Shown piece by piece: positions 26,933-36,980 of a stretch of 64,000 nucleotides of DNA (position 1 is its first letter; every line of letters begins with the position of its first letter). The DNA is from JAAYAE01 sp963678395. Its GTDB lineage: Bacteria > Bacillota > Negativicutes > Acidaminococcales > Acidaminococcaceae. Below the pieces are notes generated by a model. The model was not told the DNA's origin. It made no database searches and saw only the letters and a list, made by a program, of their open reading frames with translations. The stretch covers positions 1,798,001 through 1,862,000 of the forward strand of contig OY782827.1 of NCBI GenBank assembly GCA_963678395.1, given 5' to 3'. The position numbers and the translations under genes were made by a program.

Positions 26933-28262
26933 TATTTTTTGCTTCTTCCCCCGCATGAAGAGATGATGCTACTTTTACCCTAAGCACCCTAAATCCCGTA
27001 GAATCAAGTACTTCAAAAGTATAGCCATCGACTATGACTTTATCACCATTTTCCGGTTGTCTTCCTAGAAGGCCAAAAACAAAACCGCCAACAGGGTCCT
27101 CTTCAGGCTCATCAAATTTTATGTTTAAAATTTCCGATACCTCATCAAGCAGCACTAATCCATCAAAAACATAAGAACCATCAGGATTGCGACTAATTTC
27201 AGGTGTATCAGTATCATGTTCATCTTGAATATCGCCGACTATTTCTTCCAATAAATCTTCCATAGTCACTAAACCTGCTGTTCCACCATATTCATCAGCT
27301 ACTGCCGCCATTTGAATATGTTTTTTCTGCATAATTTGTAATATTTTAGCAATAGACATACTTTCAGGAACAACTTCTATTAAACGCATAATCGTGCGCA
27401 AATCAAATTTTTCATTATCAGTATCAATATCCATCAGATCTCTTATATGAATCATACCAATAATATGATCTCTATCTTCCATACATAAAGGATAACGCGT
27501 ATGTCCGGTCCTTCTAGTAACAGCCAAATTTTCTGATAAATCGTCGTCGGCAAACAGGCAAACCATATCCTGTCGTGGCACCATGACCTCCCTAGCAACT
27601 CGATCAGAAAAGTCAAAAACATTATCAATTAAGCGGCTTTCCACATGGTCCAAAACCCCGCCACGCTCACTAGCACTAACAATCATGCGTAACTCATCTT
27701 CAGAATGAGTAATATTAGAGTCTGGTACAGGATTAATACCCAAAAGTTGTAATATGGCCTTAGAAATTCTGCTAAAAACCACAGAAAGAGGATAGGTGAA
27801 AATATAAAAAAGATATAAGGGCCGTGCTACAAAAAGTGACACTTTTTCTGTTTTTCCTAAAGCCAAAATTCGTGGCATAAATTCGCCCAAAACAACTTGG
27901 AAGGACAACAAAATAGCAAAGGAACAAATTATTGCCATCAAATTAATGATCCATGTTTCTAGGCCAAGCTGTGGTAAATACTTGTTAATAATATCCACCA
28001 AGAAACTACCGCCCAACCATCCCAAAATAAGTGATGTAACTGTGTTCCCCAATTGAGCAACATTAAGATAAGAATCTAAGGAGCCAACCATTTTTAAAAC
28101 TAACGCAGCTCCTGTATCCCCTTGCTCTACAAGTTCCTCCAAACGACCTTTCCTGATACGAACAAAAGAATACTCTGTCATTACAAAAAAACCGTTGCAC
28201 AACACAATAAAAATAAGAATTCCAATTTTAATTGCATCAGATAACGCAGGTCCACCGTCGAT
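26925..28262 (-). CDS. CNNM/CorC-type transporter with CBS domains, start codon unclear
   Basis: A hemolysin-C/CorC-family membrane protein, about 445 residues: an N-terminal DUF21 (CNNM) domain with several membrane segments (ILIFIVLCNGFFVMTEYSF), two CBS motifs (EVMVPRQDMVCLFADDDLSE, RTGHTRYPLCMED) and a C-terminal CorC_HlyC domain (AVADEYGGTAGLVTMEDLLEEIVGDIQDEHD). Such proteins influence magnesium or cobalt efflux. The frame is homologous back to ALSDAIKIG, upstream of the first canonical codon (GTG at 28205), but an in-frame TAG at 28275-28277 leaves no ATG/GTG/TTG. Initiation at ATC (28260-28262), nine bases after AGGAG, is my best guess, perhaps a mutated ATG. Confidence 0.85.
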   Translation of the reverse strand: MDGGPALSDAIKIGILIFIVLCNGFFVMTEYSFVRIRKGRLEELVEQGDTGAALVLKMVGSLDSYLNVAQLGNTVTSLILGWLGGSFLVDIINKYLPQLGLETWIINLMAIICSFAILLSFQVVLGEFMPRILALGKTEKVSLFVARPLYLFYIFTYPLSVVFSRISKAILQLLGINPVPDSNITHSEDELRMIVSASERGGVLDHVESRLIDNVFDFSDRVAREVMVPRQDMVCLFADDDLSENLAVTRRTGHTRYPLCMEDRDHIIGMIHIRDLMDIDTDNEKFDLRTIMRLIEVVPESMSIAKILQIMQKKHIQMAAVADEYGGTAGLVTMEDLLEEIVGDIQDEHDTDTPEISRNPDGSYVFDGLVLLDEVSEILNIKFDEPEEDPVGGFVFGLLGRQPENGDKVIVDGYTFEVLDSTGFRVLRVKVASSLHAGEEAKNNE

Positions 28263-28340
28263 AAGACATCTCTCCTAACATTTTTTGAGAAAACTATAAT
28301 CATACTGAATAATACCATTTTCTATGATTTGGGTCAAATC

Positions 28341-29249
28341 TTAGCCTTTATCCTCATAGCCAAATTGACGCAGTAGTTGATCCTTGTTACGCCAATCAGG
28401 TTTCACCTTAACCCATAAATCTAAATACGTTTTATTTCCTAAAAGTACTTCTATGTCTTTACGAGCTTGTTGACCTATTAGTTTAAGCAAAGCCCCTTTT
28501 GCGCCTATAACAATGCCTTTTTGTGACTCGCGTTCCACAAATATAGTGGCCCTAATATATTGGCTGTCATTGTCGCGGGTTTTCATTTCCTCAATTTCCA
28601 CAGCAATAGAATGTGGTACTTCATCACGAGTAAGTTTTAAAATCTTCTCGCGAATTAATTCTCCCACAATAACACGCTCAGGCTGGTCTGTTATCATATC
28701 TTCCGGGAAATATTCAGATCCCTCCGGCAAATATTTTAAAATTTCTTCTATCAAAGGTTTGAATTCTTTGTCTTGCAAAGCAGATATAGGTACCACTGCC
28801 TTAAAATTACAAGCATTGCGGTAGCTTTCAATTATAGCAAATAACTGCTCTTTATTAGAAAGTTTATCAATTTTATTCACCACTAAAATAACCGGTGTAT
28901 TAATAAGGCTAAGCTTTGCCATAATAAAAGCATCGCCAGCTCCTTTTTTCTCATTGGCATCTACTACGAAAAGTACCGCATCCACTTCTTTTAATGCACT
29001 TTCAGCAGCCCTAACCATATATTCGCCTAATTTATGTTGTGGTTTGTGAATTCCAGGTGTATCCAAGAACATTATTTGGGCATTGTCAGTATTCATTATG
29101 CACATAATCTTGTTTCTGGTAGTTTGTGGCCTATCGGACATAATAGCAATTTTTTCTCCAATTAAGCTGTTAATTAAAGTTGATTTGCCTACATTGGGTC
29201 GTCCTACAACAGCTACAAAACCAGAGTGATGTACGTCAGTGTTTTTTAT
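28341..29249 (-). CDS. era: GTPase Era, apparent ATA (or ATT) start
   Basis: Essential GTPase for 16S rRNA maturation and small-subunit assembly; 302 residues from the chosen start. G motifs are GRPNVGKST (residues 16-24), TTRNK, DTPGI and NKID, with a C-terminal KH domain (GIVIGAKGALLKLIGQQARK). The first ATG (29141) falls after the P-loop and cannot be the true start. Upstream, the in-frame stop of cdd leaves only ATT (29253-29255) and ATA (29247-29249); AAGGGAG lies 8 bases before the ATA, and ATG there would give the family-typical start MKNTDVHHSGFVAV. So either a rare start is used or ATG has mutated to ATA. Confidence 0.93.
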   Translation of the reverse strand: MKNTDVHHSGFVAVVGRPNVGKSTLINSLIGEKIAIMSDRPQTTRNKIMCIMNTDNAQIMFLDTPGIHKPQHKLGEYMVRAAESALKEVDAVLFVVDANEKKGAGDAFIMAKLSLINTPVILVVNKIDKLSNKEQLFAIIESYRNACNFKAVVPISALQDKEFKPLIEEILKYLPEGSEYFPEDMITDQPERVIVGELIREKILKLTRDEVPHSIAVEIEEMKTRDNDSQYIRATIFVERESQKGIVIGAKGALLKLIGQQARKDIEVLLGNKTYLDLWVKVKPDWRNKDQLLRQFGYEDKG

Positions 29250-29267
29250 ATTAATCGCTCCCTTAAA

Positions 29268-29657
29268 TTATTTTGTTAAACATTTTGGGCCAAAACTAAC
29301 CGGTAAAAGCTCGGTCATGGTCATCTTCTTATTTTCACCTGCACAGTTTGTCAGCCAAACTTCCTTTATGTTAAACTCGACCATCACCTGTCGGCAAGCC
29401 CCACAAGGTGATACTGGTTTTTCCGTATCTGCTACTACGCAAAGCGTTGTTAAATCATTATAACCATTAGAAACTGCTGCAAAAATAGCATTACGCTCAG
29501 CACAAATACTCAAACCATAAGATGCATTTTCAATATTACAACCTGTAAATATAGTTCCGTCCATAGTACGAACTGCCGCGCCAACTGCGAACTTAGAATA
29601 TGGTGCATAAGCATTTTGGCGGGCAGCCATAGCCGCTGCAAATAATTCTTTATCCAT
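29268..29657 (-). CDS. cdd: Cytidine deaminase
   Basis: Zinc enzyme of pyrimidine salvage that deaminates cytidine and deoxycytidine; 129 residues, homotetramer type. The zinc and catalytic residues lie in CAERNAI (C-A-E) and PCGACRQV (PCxxC), with the substrate motif FTGCNIENASYG. I chose the ATG at 29657, which follows TTGGAGG, over one 12 bases upstream inside ybeY. Gene order ybeY-cdd-era is common in Firmicutes. Confidence 0.95.
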   Translation of the reverse strand: MDKELFAAAMAARQNAYAPYSKFAVGAAVRTMDGTIFTGCNIENASYGLSICAERNAIFAAVSNGYNDLTTLCVVADTEKPVSPCGACRQVMVEFNIKEVWLTNCAGENKKMTMTELLPVSFGPKCLTK

Positions 29658-29658
29658 A

Positions 29659-30141
29659 TTAGCCTCCAAAAAATTCTTCTGAAAGATCTATTTCACGCAA
29701 AATTTCTTCCTCTCGTCTGCGCATAATAATCTTATCTTCCTCTACCATATGATCATAACCTAGCAAATGCAAAATTCCATGCACAGCCAAATATACAATC
29801 TCTCGGTTAAGTCCATGTCCAAATTCTTCTGCCTGCGCATTAGCCTTTTCCGCAGAAATAATAATGTCGCCAAGTAAATGTTCCGCTTCTTCGCCTAAAA
29901 TTTCAGGCTCGTCAGTTTCCTCGTCCAAGGCAAAGGACAATACATCTGTAGGCCTATCGACCCCGCGATAGGCACGATTAAGAACCTGAATTTCTTCGTC
30001 TGTAACAATCGTAATATCTACCTCGGTATTAGCAGACAGCTTTTCCATCTTTGCCACCATATTCATGGCTTTGTTTAAAAGGTTCTCTAACTCTGCAGAA
30101 ACTTTTATTTTTTCTTGGTCATTGTCCAAGGAAACAATCAT
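29659..30141 (-). CDS. ybeY: Endoribonuclease YbeY
   Basis: Zinc metalloprotein involved in 16S rRNA 3'-end maturation and ribosome quality control; 160 residues. The zinc motif H-x3-H-x5-H is HGILHLLGYDH, and the conserved stretch NRAYRGVDRPTDVLSFAL precedes it. The ATG at 30141 overlaps the final TGA of the broken phoH gene (ATGA), so translation of ybeY, normally coupled to phoH, may be reduced. The frame itself is intact. Confidence 0.96.
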   Translation of the reverse strand: MIVSLDNDQEKIKVSAELENLLNKAMNMVAKMEKLSANTEVDITIVTDEEIQVLNRAYRGVDRPTDVLSFALDEETDEPEILGEEAEHLLGDIIISAEKANAQAEEFGHGLNREIVYLAVHGILHLLGYDHMVEEDKIIMRRREEEILREIDLSEEFFGG

Positions 30142-31147
30142 TTTTCTTCCTCCTGGGGAAAAGTATTTTTCTTATTTGCCGTTTCATATTTTTCATAGGC
30201 TCTAATAATTGCCCCCACTATTTCATGACGAACAACATCCGTTTCAGAAAAAACGCATAATGCCTATACCCTCTGTCTCTTTGAGTACTAACGCGGCATG
30301 CCCTAATCCGGACTTTTTACCAAAAGGTAAATCTACTTGGGTAGCATCACCGGTAATTACCATTTTAGAACCAAAGCCAAAACGAGTGAGAACCATTTTC
30401 ATTTGTTCAGGTGAAGTATTCTGAGCCTCGTCCAAAATTATAAAGGAATCATTCAAAGTCCGTCCCCCGCATATAAGCAAGTGGCGCTACTTCAATTGCT
30501 CCTTTGGCCAAATGCTTCTGAAACGTTTCCATTCCCATTATATCATAAAGCGCATCATACAAGGGACGTAAATAAGGGTCTACTTTATCTTGTAGATCTC
30601 CTGGCAAAAAGCCTAATTTTTTTCCCCGGCTTCTACAGCGGGACGCGTTAAAATAATTCGTTCTACCTCTTTTGTTTTCAAGGCTTTGGCCGCCATGGCC
30701 ACTGCTAAATAGGTTTTACCTGTGCCAGCCGGTCCTATACCAATAGTAATAACATTATGTTTAATTGTTTCTAAATAATTCCACTGTCCCAAGGTTTTGG
30801 CTTTAACTTGGCGTCCACGATTGGTCACAACAACCGTTTCTGCAAACATTCTATGCAGACTTGCCTGCCTTCCTTCCTTCTGCCACCATACGCATGCTAT
30901 AACGCACATCGTGTGTAGTTAAGGGCAAGCCTTGACGATAGAGAAATAATAACTCTTCAATTACCTGCGTTGCCATATTTACAGTTTCTTCCGTGCCAGT
31001 GGCACTAATAACATTTCCTCGGGCTACTAAAACACAAGAAACTCCTGCCTGCATAATACGTAAAAATTCATCGTTCTTACCTAAAATACCTAACATTTCT
31101 TGTTGATCTCGTACTTCAAAACGTGTTTCTACTTGTTCATGCGGCAA
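30138..31147 (-). pseudogene. phoH: PhoH-like ATPase with four frameshifts
   Basis: The protein can be rebuilt across frames as a PhoH-family ATPase, with Walker A GPAGTGKTYLA, the RPAVEAGEK motif, the Walker B-like FIILDEAQNTSPEQMK and GDATQVDLP. Four insertions break it: a 4-bp tandem duplication (TGCC repeated, about 30863-30870), two extra A in a seven-A run (30617-30623), one extra G in a five-G run (30464-30468) and one extra T in a six-T run (30248-30253). Removing all eight bases gives 334 codons exactly. Start is TTG at 31147. The gene is clearly inactive unless these are sequence errors. Confidence 0.88.
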
Positions 31148-31172
31148 AGATATCCCCCCGTTTCTCCCTTAC

Positions 31173-31747
31173 TTAGCTTTCTTTGATTGTTATGGTTTTA
31201 ATTACCACATCATCAAAAGGTTTGTCCCTACTGTCTGTTGGCACCTTACCAATTTTTCTTACTACTTCCATGCCTTTTTTTTACCTTGCCAAACACTGAA
31301 TGTTTACCATCAAGCCAAGGCGTAGGTGCTAGTGTAATAAAAAACTGGCTGCCTCCCGTATTAGGTCCTGCATTAGCCATTGATAGCACACCGGCAGCAT
31401 CATGTTTTAGTTTAGGAGAAAACTCATCTTTAATAGTATAGCCTGGACCACCAGAACCACTTCCTGTGGGATCTCCACCTTGAATCATAAAACCGTCAAT
31501 TACACGATGGAATAAGACCCCATTATAAAACCCTTTTTTAGCCAACTTAATAAAATTATCGCAAGTTAGTGGAGCATCCTTAGTGTCCAGCTCTACTTCA
31601 AAAGTTCCCATGTTAGTAGTGAAAACAGCCGTTGCCTTTTTTGTCATAACAGCTTTTTCTGCACCAGCTTTTTTTCTCTTGATTACTACAAGCAAATAAG
31701 AATATACAACAAATCAGCAAAACCATAGCAATAAAAATTCTTTTCAT
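31173..31747 (-). pseudogene. Cyclophilin-type peptidyl-prolyl isomerase lipoprotein, two +1 A frameshifts
   Basis: The gene begins with a lipoprotein signal peptide (MKRIFIAMVLLICCIFLFAC, ATG at 31747 after TGGAGGG), then continues in a second frame through the cyclophilin domain (FHRVIDGFMIQGGDPTGSGSGG, SQFFITLAPTPWLDGKHSVFG) and in a third frame to the end (KTITIKES). The breaks are runs of seven A (31669-31675, one too many) and eight A (31275-31282, one too many); removing two bases gives 191 codons. It would have been an envelope-located folding catalyst. Transcriptional slippage at the A-runs could rescue some product. Confidence 0.85.
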
Positions 31748-31890
31748 TTGAAACCCTCCATTAACATATCTTTATATATATTATATAGTTTATAGCCATA
31801 AAAGGGAATTATAAACATGAAATTAACAGGAAAATAACCTTTATTCCTCATATTTTCCACAATAGATGCTTTAAGTTCATCTTGCAGCCC

Positions 31891-33603
31891 GTTAGAGTAA
31901 AATATTAGTTGGCAAAAGAAACAAAATAAGGAAGTGGATGTAAAATCCACTTCCCATAGTAGGAAAAATTCTTTAATATGTTAGTTGCTAGACAAAACAT
32001 GTAAAGGAGTTCCTACTATGGATATTGTAAATGAAAGCTTGCCGACATTCAAGGATATTGAGAAAATAATTTTCAGCTATGTGTGCAGTGCTGCCGTCGA
32101 AATGGTGAAGGACTTGTTGGAAGGCTACGATAGGAAGCTCATGGTCGAAAGAGATCGCAAGGCGTATAGGCACAAAGGTTTTAAGGCCAACCACATACGC
32201 TGCGTGTTCGGAGATGTCGCCTATAAGCGCACGGTCTATGAGCACATTAACGAAGAAGGCAAGAAGGAATTCATGTACCTTCTAGATGATGCCATGGGCA
32301 TGGAGGTCATCGGCAAGATGTCATATAACTCTGTAGAAGCAATGGTTAAAGCAGCCACAGAGGTAAGCTTCAGGAAAGCAGAATCTGCCGTTAATCTTAC
32401 CAGCCAAATAAATATAAGCAGCCAAGGAATTTGGAATACGGTGCAGGAATTTGGTAAAAAAACTGGAAGCAGAAGAAACAGACATGGCCAAAAGATTAGA
32501 AGAAGATAAGCCGCAGACGGGTAAAGAAGCACCGGTATTGTTCGAAGAAGCTGATGGTATATTCCTGCACCTGCAAAAGCCCTACCGCCCAAAAGAGGCC
32601 TCGGGCAAAGAGATAAAGGTCAGCACGGCCTATGAGGGTATACGTAAGGGAAAAGACGGCAGAAATGAAGTCGTGGGAAAAGTTATGACCGCAGGTTTTG
32701 AAGAGGCAAAAGAGTTCCACCGCATAAGGGAAGCCATGATTCAAACAAAGTACAATACGGATGAAGTAAAGTACAGGTTCATTAATGGGGATGGAGCAGC
32801 CTGGGTTAAGCATCCTTATGATCCGTATACTATTTACCAATTAGACAGGTTTCATGTGTTCAAGAAGATAATTTACGCAATAGCCGATACGGCTATGCGT
32901 AAAGAGCTAAAAGCATTGTATATGGACGGTAAAACGGAAGAGTTGCTGGCGAAAATAGACGCCTATGCAAACAGTGTTGCCAGTAATGAGAAGGAAGACA
33001 AAAGAGAAGAAAAAGCAAGAGCGTTGTACAGCTATTTGAGCAACAACGAGGCAGGAATAAAAGCTTATTTTGATATGAAGGAAAAGCTGCCTAAGCCGCC
33101 GGAAGGACTTTTATACGGATCTATGGGTACGCAGGAAAGCCAGAACTGCTCGGTAATTACTTTAAGGATGAAGCACCATAAAGGCAGCTGGGGCATCCCA
33201 GGTGCAGGCTACATGGCAAAAATACTTACGAGATTAGAAAACAAGACCTTTTATACGGCTCTTGAACGCTATACGAGCCTTATAGACAGAGAAATAGTTG
33301 TATTTGCCAAAGATATTTTAAGTGCTGCTGCAATACCTAGGGTCGTAGGCAAAGGCAAGAAAGATGGAAACATCCGCAAGGGGCATTGGGCAATTGCAGA
33401 CGCAAAGATGACCGGCAGTAGGAAATCTTTGCTAAGGGCATTTGGATATAGAGAATTTAGTGAGATAGCACATATCTAATTTAGCTTATAACAACTTGGG
33501 AGGATGAGTTTGCCCAAAATTTTATGGAAAATTCCATTCAACAATTAAAAATGCAAGATTTTTCCTACGAAGAAAGATTTGCCAACTTTTACTTGACTGA
33601 TAC
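31891..33603 (+). mobile_element. ISLre2-family element, copy A
   Basis: Ends are GTTAGAGTAAAA (left) and its imperfect partner CTTGACTGATAC (right), identical to copies B and C. Its length is 1713 bp, one base more than the other two, because of an extra A at 32456-32462. The 9 bases after its right end, TTCTTTTAA (33604-33612), match the 9 bases at the corresponding left end of copy B rather than its own left flank, showing that the two copies have exchanged flanks. Confidence 0.9.
32018..33479 (+). pseudogene. ISLre2-family (UPF0236) transposase, +1 A frameshift
   Basis: The same transposase as in copies B and C, but split in two frames at a run of seven A (32456-32462); copies B and C have six A here and read through (EFGKKLEAEE). 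The first part ends after about 160 residues, the second carries the rest including the catalytic region. The start is ATG at 32018 after AAAGGAG. This copy is inactive in cis but could be moved by enzyme from the other copies. Confidence 0.93.
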
Positions 33604-33619
33604 TTCTTTTAATGTTTGT

Positions 33620-33648
33620 TTGAGAGTTAGAGTTATTTAAGGTATAAT
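33620..33648 (+). promoter_or_regulatory. Promoter of the lipase gene
   Basis: TTGAGA (33620-33625) and TATAAT (33643-33648) with exactly 17 bases between them, just before the lipase ribosome site GAGGTGG. It lies only 16 bases from the end of ISLre2 copy A. Confidence 0.8.
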
Positions 33649-33665
33649 GAAAACGAGGTGGAACA

Positions 33666-35114
33666 ATGAAAAAAATTGAACGCATACTTGCCGTTTTAGT
33701 AGTACTAATGAGTTTTTGCAGCATAACATTGGCGGCCCCGGAAACGCGTTCTCCAGCAGCGCCAACTGTGGTAACAGCTAAAAAGTTATCAGCACTTGAA
33801 TTTAAAAGTAAATACGCTGAAGCTAAATTGATTTCTTTAGCGGCCAATACTTGTGCCGGGACTTATGTTAAGGGAGGCAAAGCCGCAGAGTATGCTTATT
33901 TAGGCGAGTATGGGTGGAAAATAACGCCCCATGTAGTAGACAATGGAAATATAGAGGCTACTTTTATGATTGCCACAAATACAGAAGCAAAATATAAGAA
34001 CAAAATCGGAATATTAGCTTTTAGGGGTAGCCACTCAAAAAAGGATTGGGAAATAAATTTCAAAACATCCCAAGTGGAATTTGGCGGCACTAATTTAAAG
34101 GAATTTAAACAATTTGCAGCAAAAAAAGATGCTGGTACGGACGTTCCTAAAGTACACAAAGGCTTTAATGAGTATGTTATGACGGCTCTCACTTTGAAAG
34201 AAGATATTGCCGGTGATAATATACAATCTGACATTGTAAAAAAATTAAGAGATAATCCGAATTTCACATTATTAATTACTGGGCATAGTTTGGGTGGTGC
34301 TGCGGCAACTTTATTTGCGGAAAGGTTAGTCGCTATGGGAATTCCTAAAGAGCAAATACCTGTAGTAACCTTTGGCGCACCTGCAGTAGGCAATAAGGTT
34401 TTTGCTGAAAAATATGCCGACAAAATAAACTTAATTAGGGTAGTTACTACTTGGGATCCTATTCCTGGTAGTTTGCAGAGTTTTTTTGGTGGGTATCAGC
34501 AATTTGGTACAGTAAAAACTTTAAGAATTTCCAATAAGTATGCTGCTTTTCAACATCCAATTTCTTTGTATTTTGATTTAGCTATGAAAAATTTCTATGA
34601 GGTGTGTGATGAGGGCGTGGCAGCTGGATATTTGCATCGCCTGCCATCTGAAATTAGAGAAGGAACGGAGCCGTTAGTAGCTATTGTTGTGGCGGAAACT
34701 TCTCAGAGTCCTGATTTGAGTTTTGCACCTAATATCAAACGTTTTGTTACTGATGAATATAAATACATGTTGCCGCGTTATGTTATAATTGATAAAAATG
34801 CTGATTATTATAATAATAAAGAATATACTACCCAAAAAATGCTTGCCGAAGCGAAAGCCGCTGGAGCTGATTATTTAATCATTTTGGAAGTAGATATGAA
34901 GCGAATGCGTCAAACCGATAAGTAGTATGCTACGTTAAACCAAGCTATTTTTAAAACATCCACAGGTGGCTTAGTAACAATGAATTCAACCGCTACCCGT
35001 GTTACTGTTAATCAAGGTTTTATGCAGTCTATAGTTAAAGATATGGAAAAATGTCGAAAAATATTAAGAAATAATTTAAACTTTATAAAAATTACTAGAC
35101 CGTTGGTTTGGTAA
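33666..35114 (+). pseudogene. Exported class 3 lipase, interrupted by an in-frame TAG
   Basis: A secreted lipase-3-type hydrolase: signal peptide (about residues 1-23, ending LAA), then an alpha/beta-hydrolase domain with the nucleophile elbow TGHSLGGAAAT, the conserved LAFRGSHSKKDW region, VTFGAPAVGN, and a likely catalytic Asp/His in TTWDPIPG and QHPISLY. A TAG at 34923-34925 stops it after 419 residues, yet the same frame stays open for a further 62 codons (YATLNQAIFKTSTGG, VTVNQGFMQSIV) to TAA at 35114, in a C-terminal accessory domain. The catalytic domain is whole, so the shortened protein might still work. Confidence 0.75.
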
Positions 35115-35145
35115 AATTTGCTAAAATAAGAAGCAGGTGTAGAAA

Positions 35146-36024
35146 ATGAAAATAATAGATGCACATATTCATTTTTATAATATCCCGGGTTTTGATGAAT
35201 TGGCTAAAAAAGCAGGACATGAAAATACCTCAGAGCATTATTTGCGTGCCTGTAAAGAAAATAATGTAGTTTTATCCATCGCTATGGGTAATGATTCTGA
35301 AGAGCCTTCCTTGTTTGGAGGAACAACTCCGAGAGTCCCTAATTTGGCGGGAAAGTTTGATTATAAAAATTATAATCAGCCACCGGAAATAGCCTATTGT
35401 GCAGGAGTTAAAAGTGAAGAATTAACAATGGAAAATGCTAAGGCCACTGCTAAAGAATTTGAGCGCTATGTCCTAACTCCACAATGTGTGGGCATTAAAT
35501 TATATCCAGGGTATAATCACGTTTATGTGTATGATCCGGTGCATTTCCCTCTTTATGAATTAGCAGAAAAATACAATTTGCCGGTGGTTATACATACGGG
35601 AGATACAGCTACTAGTACTGCTATATTAAAATATGCTCATCCTTTGACTGTAGATGAAGTAGCAGTGCGGTATCCTAAAGTTCGTTTTGTCATTGCCCAT
35701 TGTGGTAATCCATGGTTCGCGGATGCAACAGAGGTTGCGGCCAAAAACGAGAATGTTTTCTTGGAGCTGTCAGGTTTGTTAGGTGGGCAATTTGCAGGGG
35801 CTGTTTTCTATCAAAAGCACCAAAGTTATTTTTCCTACTTGAGGATGTGGCTAGACTATCTTGATCGTTATGATAAGGTGATTTATGGAACCGATTGGCC
35901 GCTTATAAATATTAAGAGTTATATAGAGGTTATGAAATTAGTAATACCAACAGCCCATCATCAAGAATTCTTTTACGATAATGCCATGAGAATATTCCCG
36001 AAAGTACGGGACTTACTAAAATAG
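35146..36024 (+). CDS. Amidohydrolase-family metal-dependent hydrolase
   Basis: A 292-residue TIM-barrel hydrolase of the amidohydrolase-2 type. It has the metal ligands DAHIHF at the N-terminus, VIHTGDTA and FVIAHCGN in the middle, and the late aspartate in IYGTDWPL; VGIKLYPGYNHVYVYDP is typical of the family. These enzymes act as decarboxylases or hydrolases on cyclic or acyl substrates; the substrate here is unknown. It follows the lipase gene closely and ends at a terminator. The frame is intact. Confidence 0.85.
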   Translation: MKIIDAHIHFYNIPGFDELAKKAGHENTSEHYLRACKENNVVLSIAMGNDSEEPSLFGGTTPRVPNLAGKFDYKNYNQPPEIAYCAGVKSEELTMENAKATAKEFERYVLTPQCVGIKLYPGYNHVYVYDPVHFPLYELAEKYNLPVVIHTGDTATSTAILKYAHPLTVDEVAVRYPKVRFVIAHCGNPWFADATEVAAKNENVFLELSGLLGGQFAGAVFYQKHQSYFSYLRMWLDYLDRYDKVIYGTDWPLINIKSYIEVMKLVIPTAHHQEFFYDNAMRIFPKVRDLLK

Positions 36025-36030
36025 AAATTT

Positions 36031-36067
36031 ACACACAGGGTTATTTTCCCTAGTGTGCGAATTTTTT
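36031..36067 (+). terminator. Terminator after the amidohydrolase
   Basis: An imperfect stem (CACACAGGG with CCCTAGTGTG) followed by ATTTTTTG on the plus strand, right after the amidohydrolase stop and facing the convergent ABC-F pseudogene. Confidence 0.65.
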
Positions 36068-36980
36068 GTTATATTATTTTTGTGGTCCAGTCTTCTATGT
36101 TTAAAACAGAGGTCACCCAGTCTTCATAAAATTCAGGGTCATGGGAAACAAGAAGAATGCTGCCTTTAAATTTGATGAGAGCTTATTTTAATTCTTCTTT
36201 AGCCACCACATCTAAATGATTAGTAGGTTCATCTAGTACTAGCCAGTTCACATCCTTCAGCATTAGCTTACACAGACGCACTTTGGCCGCCTCACCGCCT
36301 GAAAGCACAAACACCTTAGTTGTTATGTGTTCGTTAGTTAAACCGCAGGCAGCCAAAGCTCCGCGTACTTCAGAGTTACTAAGACCAGGATAAGTATTCC
36401 ATACTTCTTCTAGTGCGGTATTTTCATTTCTTTCCCGTTCTTCTTGTTCAAAATAACCGGGATCAAGGAATTCGCCTAAATGTATTTCGCCTGAAATTTG
36501 GTTTAATTTTGCCTAAGATTGTTTTTAGTAAGGTCGTTTTGCCTAATCCGTTAACACCTTTAATTGCTATTTTTTGTCCTCGCTCTAAATTAAAAGAAAC
36601 GGGGCGGGTTAAGGGAGAATCATAGCCTAAAACAACATCCTTAGCCTCCACAATAAAGCGACTAGGAGTACGGGCCTCTCGAAATTGAAAATGTGGCTTA
36701 ATTTTCTCTTTGGGTTTTTCGATTAAATCCATTTTTTCTAATTTCTTTTGCCGGCTTTTTGCTCTGCCGGTAGTAGAAATTCGGGCTTTGTTCCGGGCAA
36801 TAAAATCTTCTAAATTGTGCTACTTCTTGTTGCTGCTTTTCATAAGCATTATTTTGTTGCGATTTATGAATAGCAGATAGCTCTAGAAATTTATCGTAAT
36901 TACCTGTATAATGAAGTGGTAACATCTAAGTGGACACTTAAACCACTGGTGACTTAGTGTTATAATTTTGTAAAAAAGCG

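Noticed and set aside
31744..31950. A 68-codon minus-strand frame next to the cyclophilin gene
   Set aside because: It crosses the border of ISLre2 copy A and overlaps the ribosome site of the cyclophilin gene, so it cannot be an old gene.
32236..32840. Open frames antisense to the ISLre2 transposase, repeated in all three copies
   Set aside because: They recur only because the element is repeated and have no ribosome sites or family features.
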